Source: a virus
Reading direction: 5' to 3' (one strand)
DNA length: 35,176 bases
Virus record (IMG/VR): IMGVR_UViG_3300044624_004040
Span: 1-35,176 of that record
Under the pieces are notes generated by a model. It made no database searches. It had not been told where the DNA came from and was given only the letters and a program-made list of their open reading frames with translations. Position 1 is the stretch's first letter, and each line of letters begins with the position of its first letter. Shown piece by piece: positions 1-7,455 of the stretch. A program made the position numbers and the translations under genes.

Positions 1-60
1 CGCGAAGTAGAGGGTCGAGCGGCAAATAATTATATGGAGGCACAACGCTTCCACGTTTAA
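1..60 (+). CDS. 3' end of an upstream gene (partial, tentative)
   Basis: Frame 1 is open from the window edge to a TAA at 58-60 and gives 19 residues ending in MEAQRFHV. The other two forward frames close within the first 30 bases. The stop lies 17 bp before the next start codon, a spacing typical of this operon. Nothing can be said about function. The open frame is short enough to be chance. Confidence 0.3.
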   Translation, partial: REVEGRAANNYMEAQRFHV

Positions 61-77
61 CAACGCAGGAGTTTGCC

Positions 78-884
78 ATGCATCAGTCCCCATCCATGTC
101 GTTTCTGATCCACGAGTCAGCCGACGAATACCACGCGAAAGCGAAGCACTATCTATCGAGCCATCAGTTGGCCGACTTTCGCAAGTGCCCTCAGCTCTAC
201 TACCGCAAGAAGTACCAACGTCACACCCAAGAAGAATCGCCGGCCTATTTGGTCGGACGTGCCGCCCACGTCCTAATCCTCGAAGGCCTCGACCGATTCC
301 GCGAAGACTTCGCTGTCGGCGGTCCCATCAATAAGAAAACCGGTCTGCCATTCGGGCCAGCCACCAAGGCCTGGACTCAGTGGGCCGAGACGGTCGGCAA
401 ACCTGTGCTGTCCGATTCGCAGTTCGAAACGATCGAGCGGATGAATGAATCGGTCGCAATGCACGAGGCGGCTGTTGATTTGCTGCAATACGGGATCGCC
501 GAAGCGGTCGTGCGGGCCGAGTACTGCGGATTCCCCTGCCAGATCCGTATCGACTGGCTGGATCCAGCCCCGAGCATCGTGGACCTGAAAACCTGCGATG
601 ACTTGACCTGGTTCGAGGCCGACTCGCGGCGCTACGGGTACGCCCACCAATTGGCCTTCTACCGAGCCGTGCTTAAGAAAGCCCTGGGGATCTATGTTCC
701 CGTCCATCTGATCGCCGTGGAGAAGAAAGAACCCTACCGCTGCGGTGTTTGGCAACTCTCGAGCGAGGTTTTGAACCTCGCCCAAAAGGAAAACGAGCAG
801 GCGATCGATCGCTTGCATGCTTGTACCGCGAACGATTCGTGGCCCACGGGCTACGAAGAGACTCGCGTCTTCGATTTTCTCTGA
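78..884 (+). CDS. PD-(D/E)XK nuclease (RecE/RecB/Cas4-like, phage recombination type)
   Basis: Predicted 268-residue DNA exonuclease or end-processing nuclease. The core motifs of the QxxxY group of PD-(D/E)XK enzymes are visible: the motif-I-like GRAAHVLILEG with His64, then Asp159 (RIDW), the metal-binding DLK at 169-171 (VDLKT), and Q191xxxY195 (QLAFY). In phages such proteins (RecE/exonuclease VIII-like or DUF3799-like) pair with annealing proteins, and here a Sak4-like ATPase and a DUF669 protein follow at once. An AGGAG at 67-71 sits 6 bp before the ATG at 78; Met7 is a weaker alternative start. It is the first complete gene of the rightward operon. The fold call is firm. Exonuclease polarity and the exact family are inference. 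Confidence 0.85.
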   Translation: MHQSPSMSFLIHESADEYHAKAKHYLSSHQLADFRKCPQLYYRKKYQRHTQEESPAYLVGRAAHVLILEGLDRFREDFAVGGPINKKTGLPFGPATKAWTQWAETVGKPVLSDSQFETIERMNESVAMHEAAVDLLQYGIAEAVVRAEYCGFPCQIRIDWLDPAPSIVDLKTCDDLTWFEADSRRYGYAHQLAFYRAVLKKALGIYVPVHLIAVEKKEPYRCGVWQLSSEVLNLAQKENEQAIDRLHACTANDSWPTGYEETRVFDFL

Positions 885-890
885 TCCAGC

Positions 891-980
891 GCAGTAGGCA
901 GGTGGGATGGCGTGACGCTCCCGGCCACGAATGGCAAACGGAGAGAGCGTCGGGACTCCCTGTGCCCACCTGCTTACTGC
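891..980. repeat. Long palindromic element between nuclease and ATPase genes
   Basis: The 142-bp gap (885-1026) is dominated by an inverted repeat. The outer arms are GCAGTAGGCAGGTGGG (891-906) and CCCACCTGCTTACTGC (965-980), which pair at 15 of 16 positions, with a G-T wobble at the other. An inner stem pairs GACGCTC (914-920) with GAGCGTC (945-951). A T-rich stretch (981-1001) follows. It could be an attenuator or terminator, an mRNA-processing hairpin, or a REP-like repeat inserted in the operon. No gene is supported here. Confidence 0.75.
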
Positions 981-1026
981 CTTTGTTTTACCCAGTTTTT
1001 TGTTCGTTCTTGTAAGGAAAATGCAC

Positions 1027-1839
1027 ATGAGTTTGTTACAGCAAGTGCAGCGTGGGAAAGCCCACCTGCCACCACGAATCTTGGTCTACGGTACCGAAGG
1101 GGTCGGCAAGAGTAGCCTCGCAGCCACCACCCCCAAACCGATTTTCATCCAGACCGAGGATGGCCTGGGAGAGATCGACTGCGATCGCTTCCCACTGGCC
1201 AAGTCCCTCGAAGATGTCGTCGCTGCCCTGACCGAGCTTGAAACCCAGCAGCACGATTACCAAACCGTGGCGATCGATTCGCTCGATTGGCTCGAGCGAT
1301 TGATCTGGGATGCCATCTGCCGACGCGAATCGGCCACGACGATCGAAAAGGTCGGAGGTGGGTACGGCAAAGGTTACACCCTCGCTTTGGATTACTGGCG
1401 CAAGCTCATCGACAAACTCGGCAACCTCCATCGCGATCGCGGGATGATGATCTTTCTGATCGCTCACGCGAAGGTCGAGAAATTCGAGGATCCCGAAGCA
1501 CCCGCCTACGACCGCTACTCGCCTCGTCTGCACAAGCATGCCAGCGCCATCATCACCGAATGGTGCGATGCAGTGCTCTTTGCCACCAAGCGATTTACTA
1601 CCCGCACCGAAGAGAGTGGCTTTGGTCGCCAGAGAGCGATCGCAGCACCCGTGGGTGCTGCCGGTGGCGAACGCATCTTGAAAACGGTCGGTGGTCCCTC
1701 ATGCGTGGCCAAGAACCGGTACCGGCTCAAACCTGAAATTCCATTGGCTTGGGATGCGATTGTTGGCGGCATCCTCGGCTCACCTAACGAACTGTCCAAC
1801 CCTGTTTCTGTTCCAGAAGGAGTAACGAACCTTGGCTAA
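1027..1839 (+). CDS. P-loop ATPase, AAA_24 / Sak4-like phage recombination ATPase
   Basis: A 270-residue RecA-fold NTPase. Walker A is GTEGVGKSS at residues 22-30. A Walker B-like strand TVAIDS follows, with Asp84. The early FIQTEDG segment is typical of the phage AAA_24/Sak4 family, whose members are short RecA/RAD51-related proteins that work in single-strand annealing. The start was chosen at ATG 1027: AAGGA (1014-1018) lies 8 bp upstream, whereas ATG 1021 would leave only 2 bp, and an extension to 931 would translate the palindrome. The end overlaps the next gene by 8 bp, so translation is probably coupled. Its place between a nuclease and a DUF669 protein supports recombination. The exact substrate is inference. 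Confidence 0.85.
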   Translation: MSLLQQVQRGKAHLPPRILVYGTEGVGKSSLAATTPKPIFIQTEDGLGEIDCDRFPLAKSLEDVVAALTELETQQHDYQTVAIDSLDWLERLIWDAICRRESATTIEKVGGGYGKGYTLALDYWRKLIDKLGNLHRDRGMMIFLIAHAKVEKFEDPEAPAYDRYSPRLHKHASAIITEWCDAVLFATKRFTTRTEESGFGRQRAIAAPVGAAGGERILKTVGGPSCVAKNRYRLKPEIPLAWDAIVGGILGSPNELSNPVSVPEGVTNLG

Positions 1840-2290
1840 TCTCAACAACTTCAATGCGAACCAAGTCGAACCGTCGTCGGATTTTGAACCGATCCCAGCC
1901 GGCAAGTACCTGGCGATCATCACCGAGTCGGAACTCAAGCCGACGAAGTCCGGATCGGGGAGCTATTTGCAGCTCACGTTCCAGATCCTCGAGGGGGAAT
2001 ACAAAGGTCGATTCCTTTGGTCCCGACTGAACCTTCACAACGCGAATGCGACTGCGGTGCAGATCGCGCAAGCGGAACTCTCGGCCATCTGCCGTGCCGT
2101 TGGGGTGCTCACCCCTGGCGACTCGGTCGAGCTGCATAACTTGCCGTTGGTGATCAACGTCAAGTGTCGTAGGCGCGAGGATTCGGGGGACATCACCAAC
2201 GAGATCAAGGGTTACGCGAAACCTGCGGCGGCTACGGCACAGCCACAGCAAGCGAGCCACACGACTCCACCATGGAGACGTCCCTCGTGA
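1832..2290 (+). CDS. DUF669 family protein (phage single-strand DNA binding/annealing-associated)
   Basis: A 152-residue protein with the DUF669 layout: an N-terminal SSDFEPIPAGKYLAII strand followed by SYLQLTFQILEGEYKGR and the NLHNAN segment, then a middle AELSAICRAVGV and a flexible Ala/Gln/Pro-rich tail ending PPWRRPS. DUF669 genes sit next to Sak4-type ATPases in many phages and are thought to act with them on single-stranded DNA. The start is a TTG at 1832, preceded by AAGGAG (1817-1822) at 9 bp, and it overlaps the ATPase stop. The basic tail differs from the acidic tip of classical SSB. Family confidence is high; biochemical role is inferred from family context. Confidence 0.82.
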   Translation: MANLNNFNANQVEPSSDFEPIPAGKYLAIITESELKPTKSGSGSYLQLTFQILEGEYKGRFLWSRLNLHNANATAVQIAQAELSAICRAVGVLTPGDSVELHNLPLVINVKCRRREDSGDITNEIKGYAKPAAATAQPQQASHTTPPWRRPS

Positions 2291-2640
2291 TCGAACTTGA
2301 ACTGCCGTACCCGCCGTCAGTGAACCACTACTGGCGGCGGGTGGGAGCACGGACGCTCATCAGCCGCGGGGGTCGACTCTTCCGTCAACAGGTTGTGTCG
2401 ATCCTCGCGGCGCGCGGCGTTCGCCCCATCGATGGTGACTTAGAAGTCTTCATCGAACTGTATCCACCCGACCGTCGTCGCCGAGACGTGGATAACACTC
2501 AAAAAGCATTGCTCGATGCACTTGGGCAAGGCGGTGCCTATCACGACGACAGCCAAATCATCCACCTAGACACCTGGAAACGCGAACCGATCCCTGGAGG
2601 CATGGTTTTTGTACGCATCTCGAAATGTATGGAAGAGTGA
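2287..2640 (+). CDS. rusA: RusA-family Holliday junction resolvase
   Basis: Endonuclease that resolves branched recombination intermediates. The N-terminal LPYPPSVNHYW is the RusA signature, and the acidic metal-binding set is present as RRDVDN followed by YHDDSQ. Counted from ATG 2272 these are D72, D74 and D92/D93, close to D70, D72 and D91 of E. coli RusA. I prefer the GTG at 2287 (117 residues): it overlaps the DUF669 stop as GTGA, has GGAG (2274-2277) 9 bp upstream, and begins at the usual family position. ATG 2272 would add five residues and lacks a good ribosome binding site. It completes a nuclease-annealing-resolution set with the three preceding genes. Confidence 0.9.
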   Translation: MIELELPYPPSVNHYWRRVGARTLISRGGRLFRQQVVSILAARGVRPIDGDLEVFIELYPPDRRRRDVDNTQKALLDALGQGGAYHDDSQIIHLDTWKREPIPGGMVFVRISKCMEE

Positions 2641-2642
2641 TC

Positions 2643-2861
2643 ATGGCAGAGAGTTTGGACCAAAGAACCTGTGGCGATTGTGGAGTCATCGTCACGAATC
2701 GTAGAGATGAGTGTCCTGAGTGTGGCAAGTCGCTTCTGGTAACACGCAAACGGAAAAAGGATCGGCCTCGGCTAGCCCCCGATGACGACCCAGTTGACGT
2801 GTACGACCGCTCGTTTGAGACGCGGCTTGAAATGGGCTTTTCAATGTTGGAATGGGAGTGA
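2643..2861 (+). CDS. Small zinc-ribbon protein
   Basis: A 72-residue protein with one treble-clef/zinc-ribbon-like site: CGDCG near residue 10 and CPECG about 15 residues later. A basic stretch (RKRKKDRPR) and an acidic, charged C-terminal half follow. GGAAGAG (2631-2637) lies 5 bp before ATG 2643; an upstream ATG at 2625 falls inside the resolvase gene and is less likely. It ends 4 bp before the helicase start, so the two are probably co-translated. It may be a DNA-binding or protein-docking accessory of the helicase, which has its own zinc ribbon. No specific family is recognised. Confidence 0.7.
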   Translation: MAESLDQRTCGDCGVIVTNRRDECPECGKSLLVTRKRKKDRPRLAPDDDPVDVYDRSFETRLEMGFSMLEWE

Positions 2862-2865
2862 TCCG

Positions 2866-4530
2866 ATGCAACTACGTCCCTACCAACAAGCCGCGGTCAA
2901 CGCGGTCTACAACCATCTGCGTGATCGTGATGACAATCCCTGTGTGGTCATTCCAACCGCAGGGGGGAAAACTCCATGCATGGCAACGATCTGCAAAGAT
3001 GCGGTCACGCGATGGCAAGGTCGAGTCCTCGTTTTGGCCCATGTCAAAGAACTCCTGCAGCAGACAGCCGACAAGCTAACCGCAGTCTGCCCCGAGGTGG
3101 ACTTCGGTATCTACTCGGCAGGTCTGAAACGTCGCGATACAAACAATGCCGTCATCATCGCTGGGATCCAATCGGTGTATAAGCGTGCCTGCGAACTCGA
3201 TCGATTCGATCTGATCATTATCGATGAATCCCATTTGATCCCACCCGATGGCGAGGGGATGTATCAACAATTCCTCACGGATGCCAAGAAGGTCAATCCC
3301 CATCTGCGCATCATTGGGTTCACGGCCACCCCGTTTCGACTCAAGGACGGACCGATCTGTGCGCCGGAAAATATCCTTAACACGATCTGTTACGAAGTCG
3401 GGATCAAGGAGTTGATTCGCGACGGTTTCCTGTGTCCGCTGGTTTCCAAGTCTGGCAAAGACCAAATCGACTTCGGTTCTCTGCACGTTCGTGCGGGCGA
3501 ATTCGTCGCCGACCAGGTCGAAGCCCTCATGGACAGCGAGGCCCTTGTTGAGTCCGTGTGTCGCGAGATCGTCGAGCAAACAGCCGACCGAAACGCCGTG
3601 CTGATTTTCTCGAGCGGCGTTCGACATGGCAACCACATCGTCGATACCCTTCGAGACCAACACGGCATCGAATGCGGATTCGTTACTGGCGAAACCTCCT
3701 CGGAGGATCGAGACCGATTGCTCCAGCAGTTCCGCAGCGGGAGTCTCAAATACTTGTGCAACGTCAACGTGCTAACCACCGGCTTCGATGCACCCAACAT
3801 TGACTGTGTGGCCTTGGTACGACCGACGACATCGCCGGGACTTTTCTATCAGGCTGTGGGGCGCGGCTTCAGACTTCACCCGAGCAAACAGAACTGTTTA
3901 GTCCTCGACTTTGGTGGCAATGTTTTAAGGCACGGACCGGTTGATTGCCTGCGGATCAAACCTGCAGGAAGCCAATCGACAGGAGAAGCACCTGCGAAGC
4001 AATGTCCCAAATGCAATGCACTCATCGCGATGGGATACGCGAATTGCCCAGAGTGCGGTTTTACCTTCCCACCACCTGAAAAGCAGAACCACGAAGCCCA
4101 AGCGACCCAAGCACCAATCCTATCTGGCCAAGTCACCAACACGCGCTACGAAGTCACTGACACACACTACTACAGCCACCTCAAGCGTGGGGCCGCCGAT
4201 GACGCACCGCGATCGATGCGAGTCGATTACATGGTCGGCTGGCGATCCCACAAATCCGAGTGGATCTGCTTTGAACACTCCGGCTACGCACGCCAACGTG
4301 CCGTGGCTTGGTGGAAACAGCGATCCCGTGATCCCGTTCCCGAAACCACCGACGAGGCACTCGCGCGAATCGAAGGGGGTGCGATCGCTCAGACCCTCGC
4401 GATCCAAGTGCGCAGCGTCTCGGGGGAGGAATACGAACGGATCATCGACTACGAGCTCGGGCCGTTGCCCGAACCACTCGAACCACAACATTTTTCTAAT
4501 GCATTTACTGACGAGGAGATTCCGTTTTGA
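2866..4530 (+). CDS. SF2 DEAD/DEAH-type helicase with zinc ribbon and SSB-like C-terminal tip
   Basis: A 554-residue superfamily 2 helicase. Motifs in order: Q-motif-like LRPYQQ at the start, motif I PTAGGKT (30-36), motif II DESH (120-123), motif III TATP (153-156), and motif VI QAVGRGFR (329-336). A four-cysteine zinc ribbon follows (C380, C383, C394, C397). The last residues are TDEEIPF, which resemble the acidic DDDIPF tip of bacterial SSB. The start is ATG 2866 with GGAG (2855-2858) 7 bp upstream; longer versions would overlap the zinc-ribbon gene. Phage helicases of this kind often sit beside primase genes and probably remodel forks or recombination intermediates. The stop overlaps the primase start by 3 bp. 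Confidence 0.9.
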   Translation: MQLRPYQQAAVNAVYNHLRDRDDNPCVVIPTAGGKTPCMATICKDAVTRWQGRVLVLAHVKELLQQTADKLTAVCPEVDFGIYSAGLKRRDTNNAVIIAGIQSVYKRACELDRFDLIIIDESHLIPPDGEGMYQQFLTDAKKVNPHLRIIGFTATPFRLKDGPICAPENILNTICYEVGIKELIRDGFLCPLVSKSGKDQIDFGSLHVRAGEFVADQVEALMDSEALVESVCREIVEQTADRNAVLIFSSGVRHGNHIVDTLRDQHGIECGFVTGETSSEDRDRLLQQFRSGSLKYLCNVNVLTTGFDAPNIDCVALVRPTTSPGLFYQAVGRGFRLHPSKQNCLVLDFGGNVLRHGPVDCLRIKPAGSQSTGEAPAKQCPKCNALIAMGYANCPECGFTFPPPEKQNHEAQATQAPILSGQVTNTRYEVTDTHYYSHLKRGAADDAPRSMRVDYMVGWRSHKSEWICFEHSGYARQRAVAWWKQRSRDPVPETTDEALARIEGGAIAQTLAIQVRSVSGEEYERIIDYELGPLPEPLEPQHFSNAFTDEEIPF

Positions 4531-6752
4531 TTACTACATCCAATCCTGCATCATTGCTCCCATCCGCTTTGGCTTATCGCGAGAGTGGTCTTTCTGTCCT
4601 GCCGGCCAAGAGACTAGCGAAACGACCATCCCTTCCAGGATGGAAAAACTTTCAGTTGCGAATCCCGCAAGAGCGGCAGGTCGTCGAATGGTTTTCCAAA
4701 CCCGAAGATGCGATTTGCGTCGTCACTGGCCAAGTCAGTGGCAACCTCGAAATGCTCGACTTCGACCGAGGGGGTGATCGCTTCGAGGCCTGGAAAGAGC
4801 AAATCCCACCCGAGCTATTGTCTCGGCTGGTGATCGAGACTAGCCAGTCTGGAGGCAAGCACGTGATCTATCGCTGCTCGGAGCCGATCAATGGCAACAT
4901 GAAGCTTGCCATGGGATTTCGAGACGGTGCGATGGTCACTTTGATCGAGACTCGTGGCGAAGGGGGACTGTTTCTCTGCGCTCCAACCTTGGGTTACTCG
5001 CTCGAGCAAGGATCACTTACCGAGATTCCTGTGCTAACTCCCCAGGAACGAGAGATGCTCTTGGAGACTGCTTGGTCACTGAACGAATACTTGCCGACGG
5101 CCGACGTTCCTGCGGACTCGCAGTTCGTGCCCGAGAATCGACCAGGGGACGATTTCAACAACCGAGGTGACATCCGAGCCCTGCTCATCAAGTATGGCTG
5201 GACCTTGGTCAAGAAAGCGGAAAACGAACTCTGGCGTCGCCCGGGCAAGGCCAATGGCTGGTCGGCATCCCTGAAGGACAAGTCGTTTTATGTCTTTAGT
5301 GGCAACGCGGCTCCGTTGGAACCGAACCGCGCATACAGTCCGTTTGCGGTTTACGCGTGGCTTGAGTACGGAGGTGACTTTGAAATGGCAGCGCGAGTTC
5401 TACGCCAGCAAGGTTACGGTGGCGATCCGATGGGTGCTACCATCATTCAGCTTCATGAACCCAACGAGTTTGTGACTGAGCCGAGAAGTAAAAACGAACT
5501 TGTCGATCCGGGACCAGTCCCTCTGGAGATGTTGCGCATCCCGGGATTTGTCTCCGAGGTGATGGATCTGTGTTTGGCCACCGCTCCGTACCCGAACCAC
5601 GTGATGGCTTTCTCGGGTGCACTTGCGCTGCAAGCGTTCCTGGCTGGACGCAAGGTTCGAGACCCCGGTGATAATCGGACCAATCTGTATTTGCTCGGCT
5701 TGGCCCATTCGGCTGCCGGCAAAGATTGGCCACGGAAGCTCAACACGCGAATCCTATTCGAGATCGGTGCGGCCGGCTCGCTTGGGGAGCGATTCTCAAG
5801 CGGCGAGGGCATTCAAGACGCGTTGTATCTCTCGCCGAGCATGTTGTTTCAGACGGATGAGATCGATGGGATGCTCCAGTCGATGAGCAAGTCGAAGGAT
5901 GGCCGACATGAAAACCTCATGTCGACATTGCTCACGATGTACTCAACGGCCAATTCGGTGTACCCCATGCGTCGCAAGGCCGGCAAGGAATCACCCGGAG
6001 CGATCGACCAGCCGTGTTTGGTGGTCTTCGGAACCGCGATCCCAAACCACTACTACGAGGCACTCTCCGAGCGAATGCTTACCAACGGGTTTTTCGCTCG
6101 GATGATTATCCTTGAATGTGGTGTGCGAGGAGCCGGCCAGGAAGCGAAAGTCTTGGAAATCCCTGAGCGAGTCGTCGCCACAGCGAAATGGTGGAAGGAC
6201 CTGATGCCTGGACAGGGGAATTTGCAGTCGTGGCATCCAATCCCAACGATTGTTCCACAAACAGCTGAAGCGGTTGATATCCTGGCAGATACTCGAGTCG
6301 CAGCCGAGACCGAGTATCGCAACGCTGAGAGTCAAAACGATGCCGTTGGCACCACGGTATGGGGACGCGTCAACGAGCAGGCAAGGAAACTTGCGCTACT
6401 GTATGCGATCAGCGAAAACCATGCGGATCCCATCATCGGTGCTGCGGCAGCCAATTGGGCGACATCTTTGATGATGCATCAAACGCGTCGTATGTTATTC
6501 ATGGCCGGCAACCACGTGGCCGAGAATCCGTATCATGCCGACTGTCTTCGGTTGATCCGAAAACTGCAATTGGCACCCGATCGGCAGATGTCGCATAGCA
6601 TGTTGCTCAAACGGATGAAGATGAATGCGAAAGCATTTCAGGAGATCATCACGACCTTAGAGCAACAGGGTGACATCGAGCCCGTGAGCGGAACGACCCA
6701 AGGTCGCGCTGGTAGAGGGTATCGATTGGTCAAAGACTGGTCGGACCAATAA
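4527..6752 (+). CDS. Bifunctional Prim-Pol primase/polymerase with DUF3987-like helicase domain
   Basis: A 741-residue replication protein. The N-terminal third is an archaeo-eukaryotic Prim-Pol domain: catalytic DFD at 78-80 (EMLDFD), SGGKH at 108-112, and ETRGEGG at 141-147. The C-terminal half resembles DUF3987 phage helicase-like proteins. It has a P-loop-like AHSAAGKDWPRK with Lys399, a Walker B-like FQTDEID with Asp444/Glu445, and a winged-helix-like end around MLLKRMKMNAKAFQEI. The start is a TTG at 4527; GAGGAG (4513-4518) lies 8 bp upstream and is embedded in the helicase's last codons. It is the last gene of the operon and is followed by a repeat-rich region that may be its origin. 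The domain calls are firm; the P-loop is atypical for a Walker A motif. Confidence 0.87.
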   Translation: MITTSNPASLLPSALAYRESGLSVLPAKRLAKRPSLPGWKNFQLRIPQERQVVEWFSKPEDAICVVTGQVSGNLEMLDFDRGGDRFEAWKEQIPPELLSRLVIETSQSGGKHVIYRCSEPINGNMKLAMGFRDGAMVTLIETRGEGGLFLCAPTLGYSLEQGSLTEIPVLTPQEREMLLETAWSLNEYLPTADVPADSQFVPENRPGDDFNNRGDIRALLIKYGWTLVKKAENELWRRPGKANGWSASLKDKSFYVFSGNAAPLEPNRAYSPFAVYAWLEYGGDFEMAARVLRQQGYGGDPMGATIIQLHEPNEFVTEPRSKNELVDPGPVPLEMLRIPGFVSEVMDLCLATAPYPNHVMAFSGALALQAFLAGRKVRDPGDNRTNLYLLGLAHSAAGKDWPRKLNTRILFEIGAAGSLGERFSSGEGIQDALYLSPSMLFQTDEIDGMLQSMSKSKDGRHENLMSTLLTMYSTANSVYPMRRKAGKESPGAIDQPCLVVFGTAIPNHYYEALSERMLTNGFFARMIILECGVRGAGQEAKVLEIPERVVATAKWWKDLMPGQGNLQSWHPIPTIVPQTAEAVDILADTRVAAETEYRNAESQNDAVGTTVWGRVNEQARKLALLYAISENHADPIIGAAAANWATSLMMHQTRRMLFMAGNHVAENPYHADCLRLIRKLQLAPDRQMSHSMLLKRMKMNAKAFQEIITTLEQQGDIEPVSGTTQGRAGRGYRLVKDWSDQ

Positions 6753-6757
6753 ACCGG

Positions 6758-6943
6758 GGTGAAAGTTCTCCCAGAAATTCTCCCGACGTGGGTGAATCGA
6801 TGTGGAGGTCCAAAAGAACTTTGAGGGGTGAAAGAAGTGAAAGAAGTTTAGAAAAAGCCAATGAAAAGATTGACGAAAACTTCTTTCACCTTTCACCCTA
6901 TCTCATAACTCATATACATAAACACATAATTCTCTCTTTCACC
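6758..6943 (-). repeat. Element A: 186-bp inverted copy of element B
   Basis: Read on the minus strand this segment matches 13902-14090 co-linearly. It has GGTGAAAGAGAGA, a spacer of about 34 nt, an arm of type GTGAAAG-GAAAGAAGTTTT, a loop of exactly 26 nt (6850-6875), the opposing arm AAACTTC...TTTCACC, a gap of 62 nt, and a final TTTCACC. Element B has 36, 26 and 63 nt for the same intervals. On the plus strand the hairpin arms are 6825-6849 and 6876-6897. The spacer (6898-6930) is AT-rich. It may be an origin, a recombination site or a terminator. Confidence 0.72.
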
Positions 6944-7023
6944 TATATCTCACACAATACACACTCGCACGCACGCGTATGCATACGTGAGAGCGCTTGC
7001 GAGACGGGGGTGAAAGGGTGAAT
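6758..7023. repeat. Cluster of GGTGAAW repeats (iteron-like)
   Basis: Eight exact copies of GGTGAAA/T occur in 266 bp. Direct copies are at 6758, 6791, 6827, 7009 and 7017; inverted copies (TTTCACC) are at 6884, 6891 and 6937. A ninth near-copy (AGTGAAA) is at 6836. The AT-rich tract 6899-6960 lies within the cluster. The position, directly after a primase-helicase gene, is where phages and plasmids often keep a replication origin. The repeats are read directly; the origin role is inference. Confidence 0.65.
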
Positions 7024-7455
7024 CGGGGGAATTGGGAGAATCGACGATGCATCGATGGCTACCAAACAAACGATCAAAGCATCGCTACCAACATCACAAC
7101 CACCGCATCAAACCTAACGCAAAATTTGGCCTAATAGACGCGACGCACTTGCGTGATTGCAGTCGAAGGCCAACAATACAACATCTCGCGTGTGTGGGCC
7201 TTTTATGGGCCTCACGCGACGAGTGCCAAACTGGCACTCATGACGACCTCTGGCATGGGTCCTACCCACGATTTTCCAGCGTTTTAGGGGCGTGGGAACG
7301 GTCACCAAGTTAGAGAGAGTTTGTTTTGTGCGTGGGAATCTTTAATTCCTCGCGATCATCCAACCCAGCGACCCAACCAACCGAGCCAAACACACACCCA
7401 AAGACACATCGACAGAACCCTTTCCGTTTCGTTTCTCCCCTGGAAAGGCATGTTC
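7024..7455. other. Non-coding region with two strong hairpins before the methyltransferase
   Basis: No gene is supported here. Two adjacent hairpins are clear. The first pairs TCGCGTG (7186-7192) with CACGCGA (7213-7219), with inner GGCC/GGCC arms around a TTTTATG loop. The second is a perfect 8-bp stem, GAGTGCCA (7221-7228) with TGGCACTC (7232-7239), loop AAC. They are followed by a C- and A-rich, G-poor leader (7350-7435) that runs into the methyltransferase ribosome binding site. The region probably holds the methyltransferase promoter, its operator and/or a small RNA. A palindrome this tight could be a repressor operator. Confidence 0.5.

Noticed and set aside
931-1026. N-terminal extension of the P-loop ATPase
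   Set aside because: It would translate the palindrome. ATG 1027 has AAGGA at 8 bp and gives the usual family start.
6825-6897. Hairpin of element A as a simple intrinsic terminator of the primase operon
   Set aside because: The arms are long, the loop is 26 nt and there is no U-run after the second arm (a CCTATCTC sequence follows). A homologous copy exists at 13951-14020 in a different context, so a plain terminator is not the best reading.
7321-7455. N-terminal extension of the methyltransferase
   Set aside because: The extra residues are a Pro/Thr/His-rich run from a C/A-rich leader, and ATG 7456 has GGAAAGG at 7 bp.
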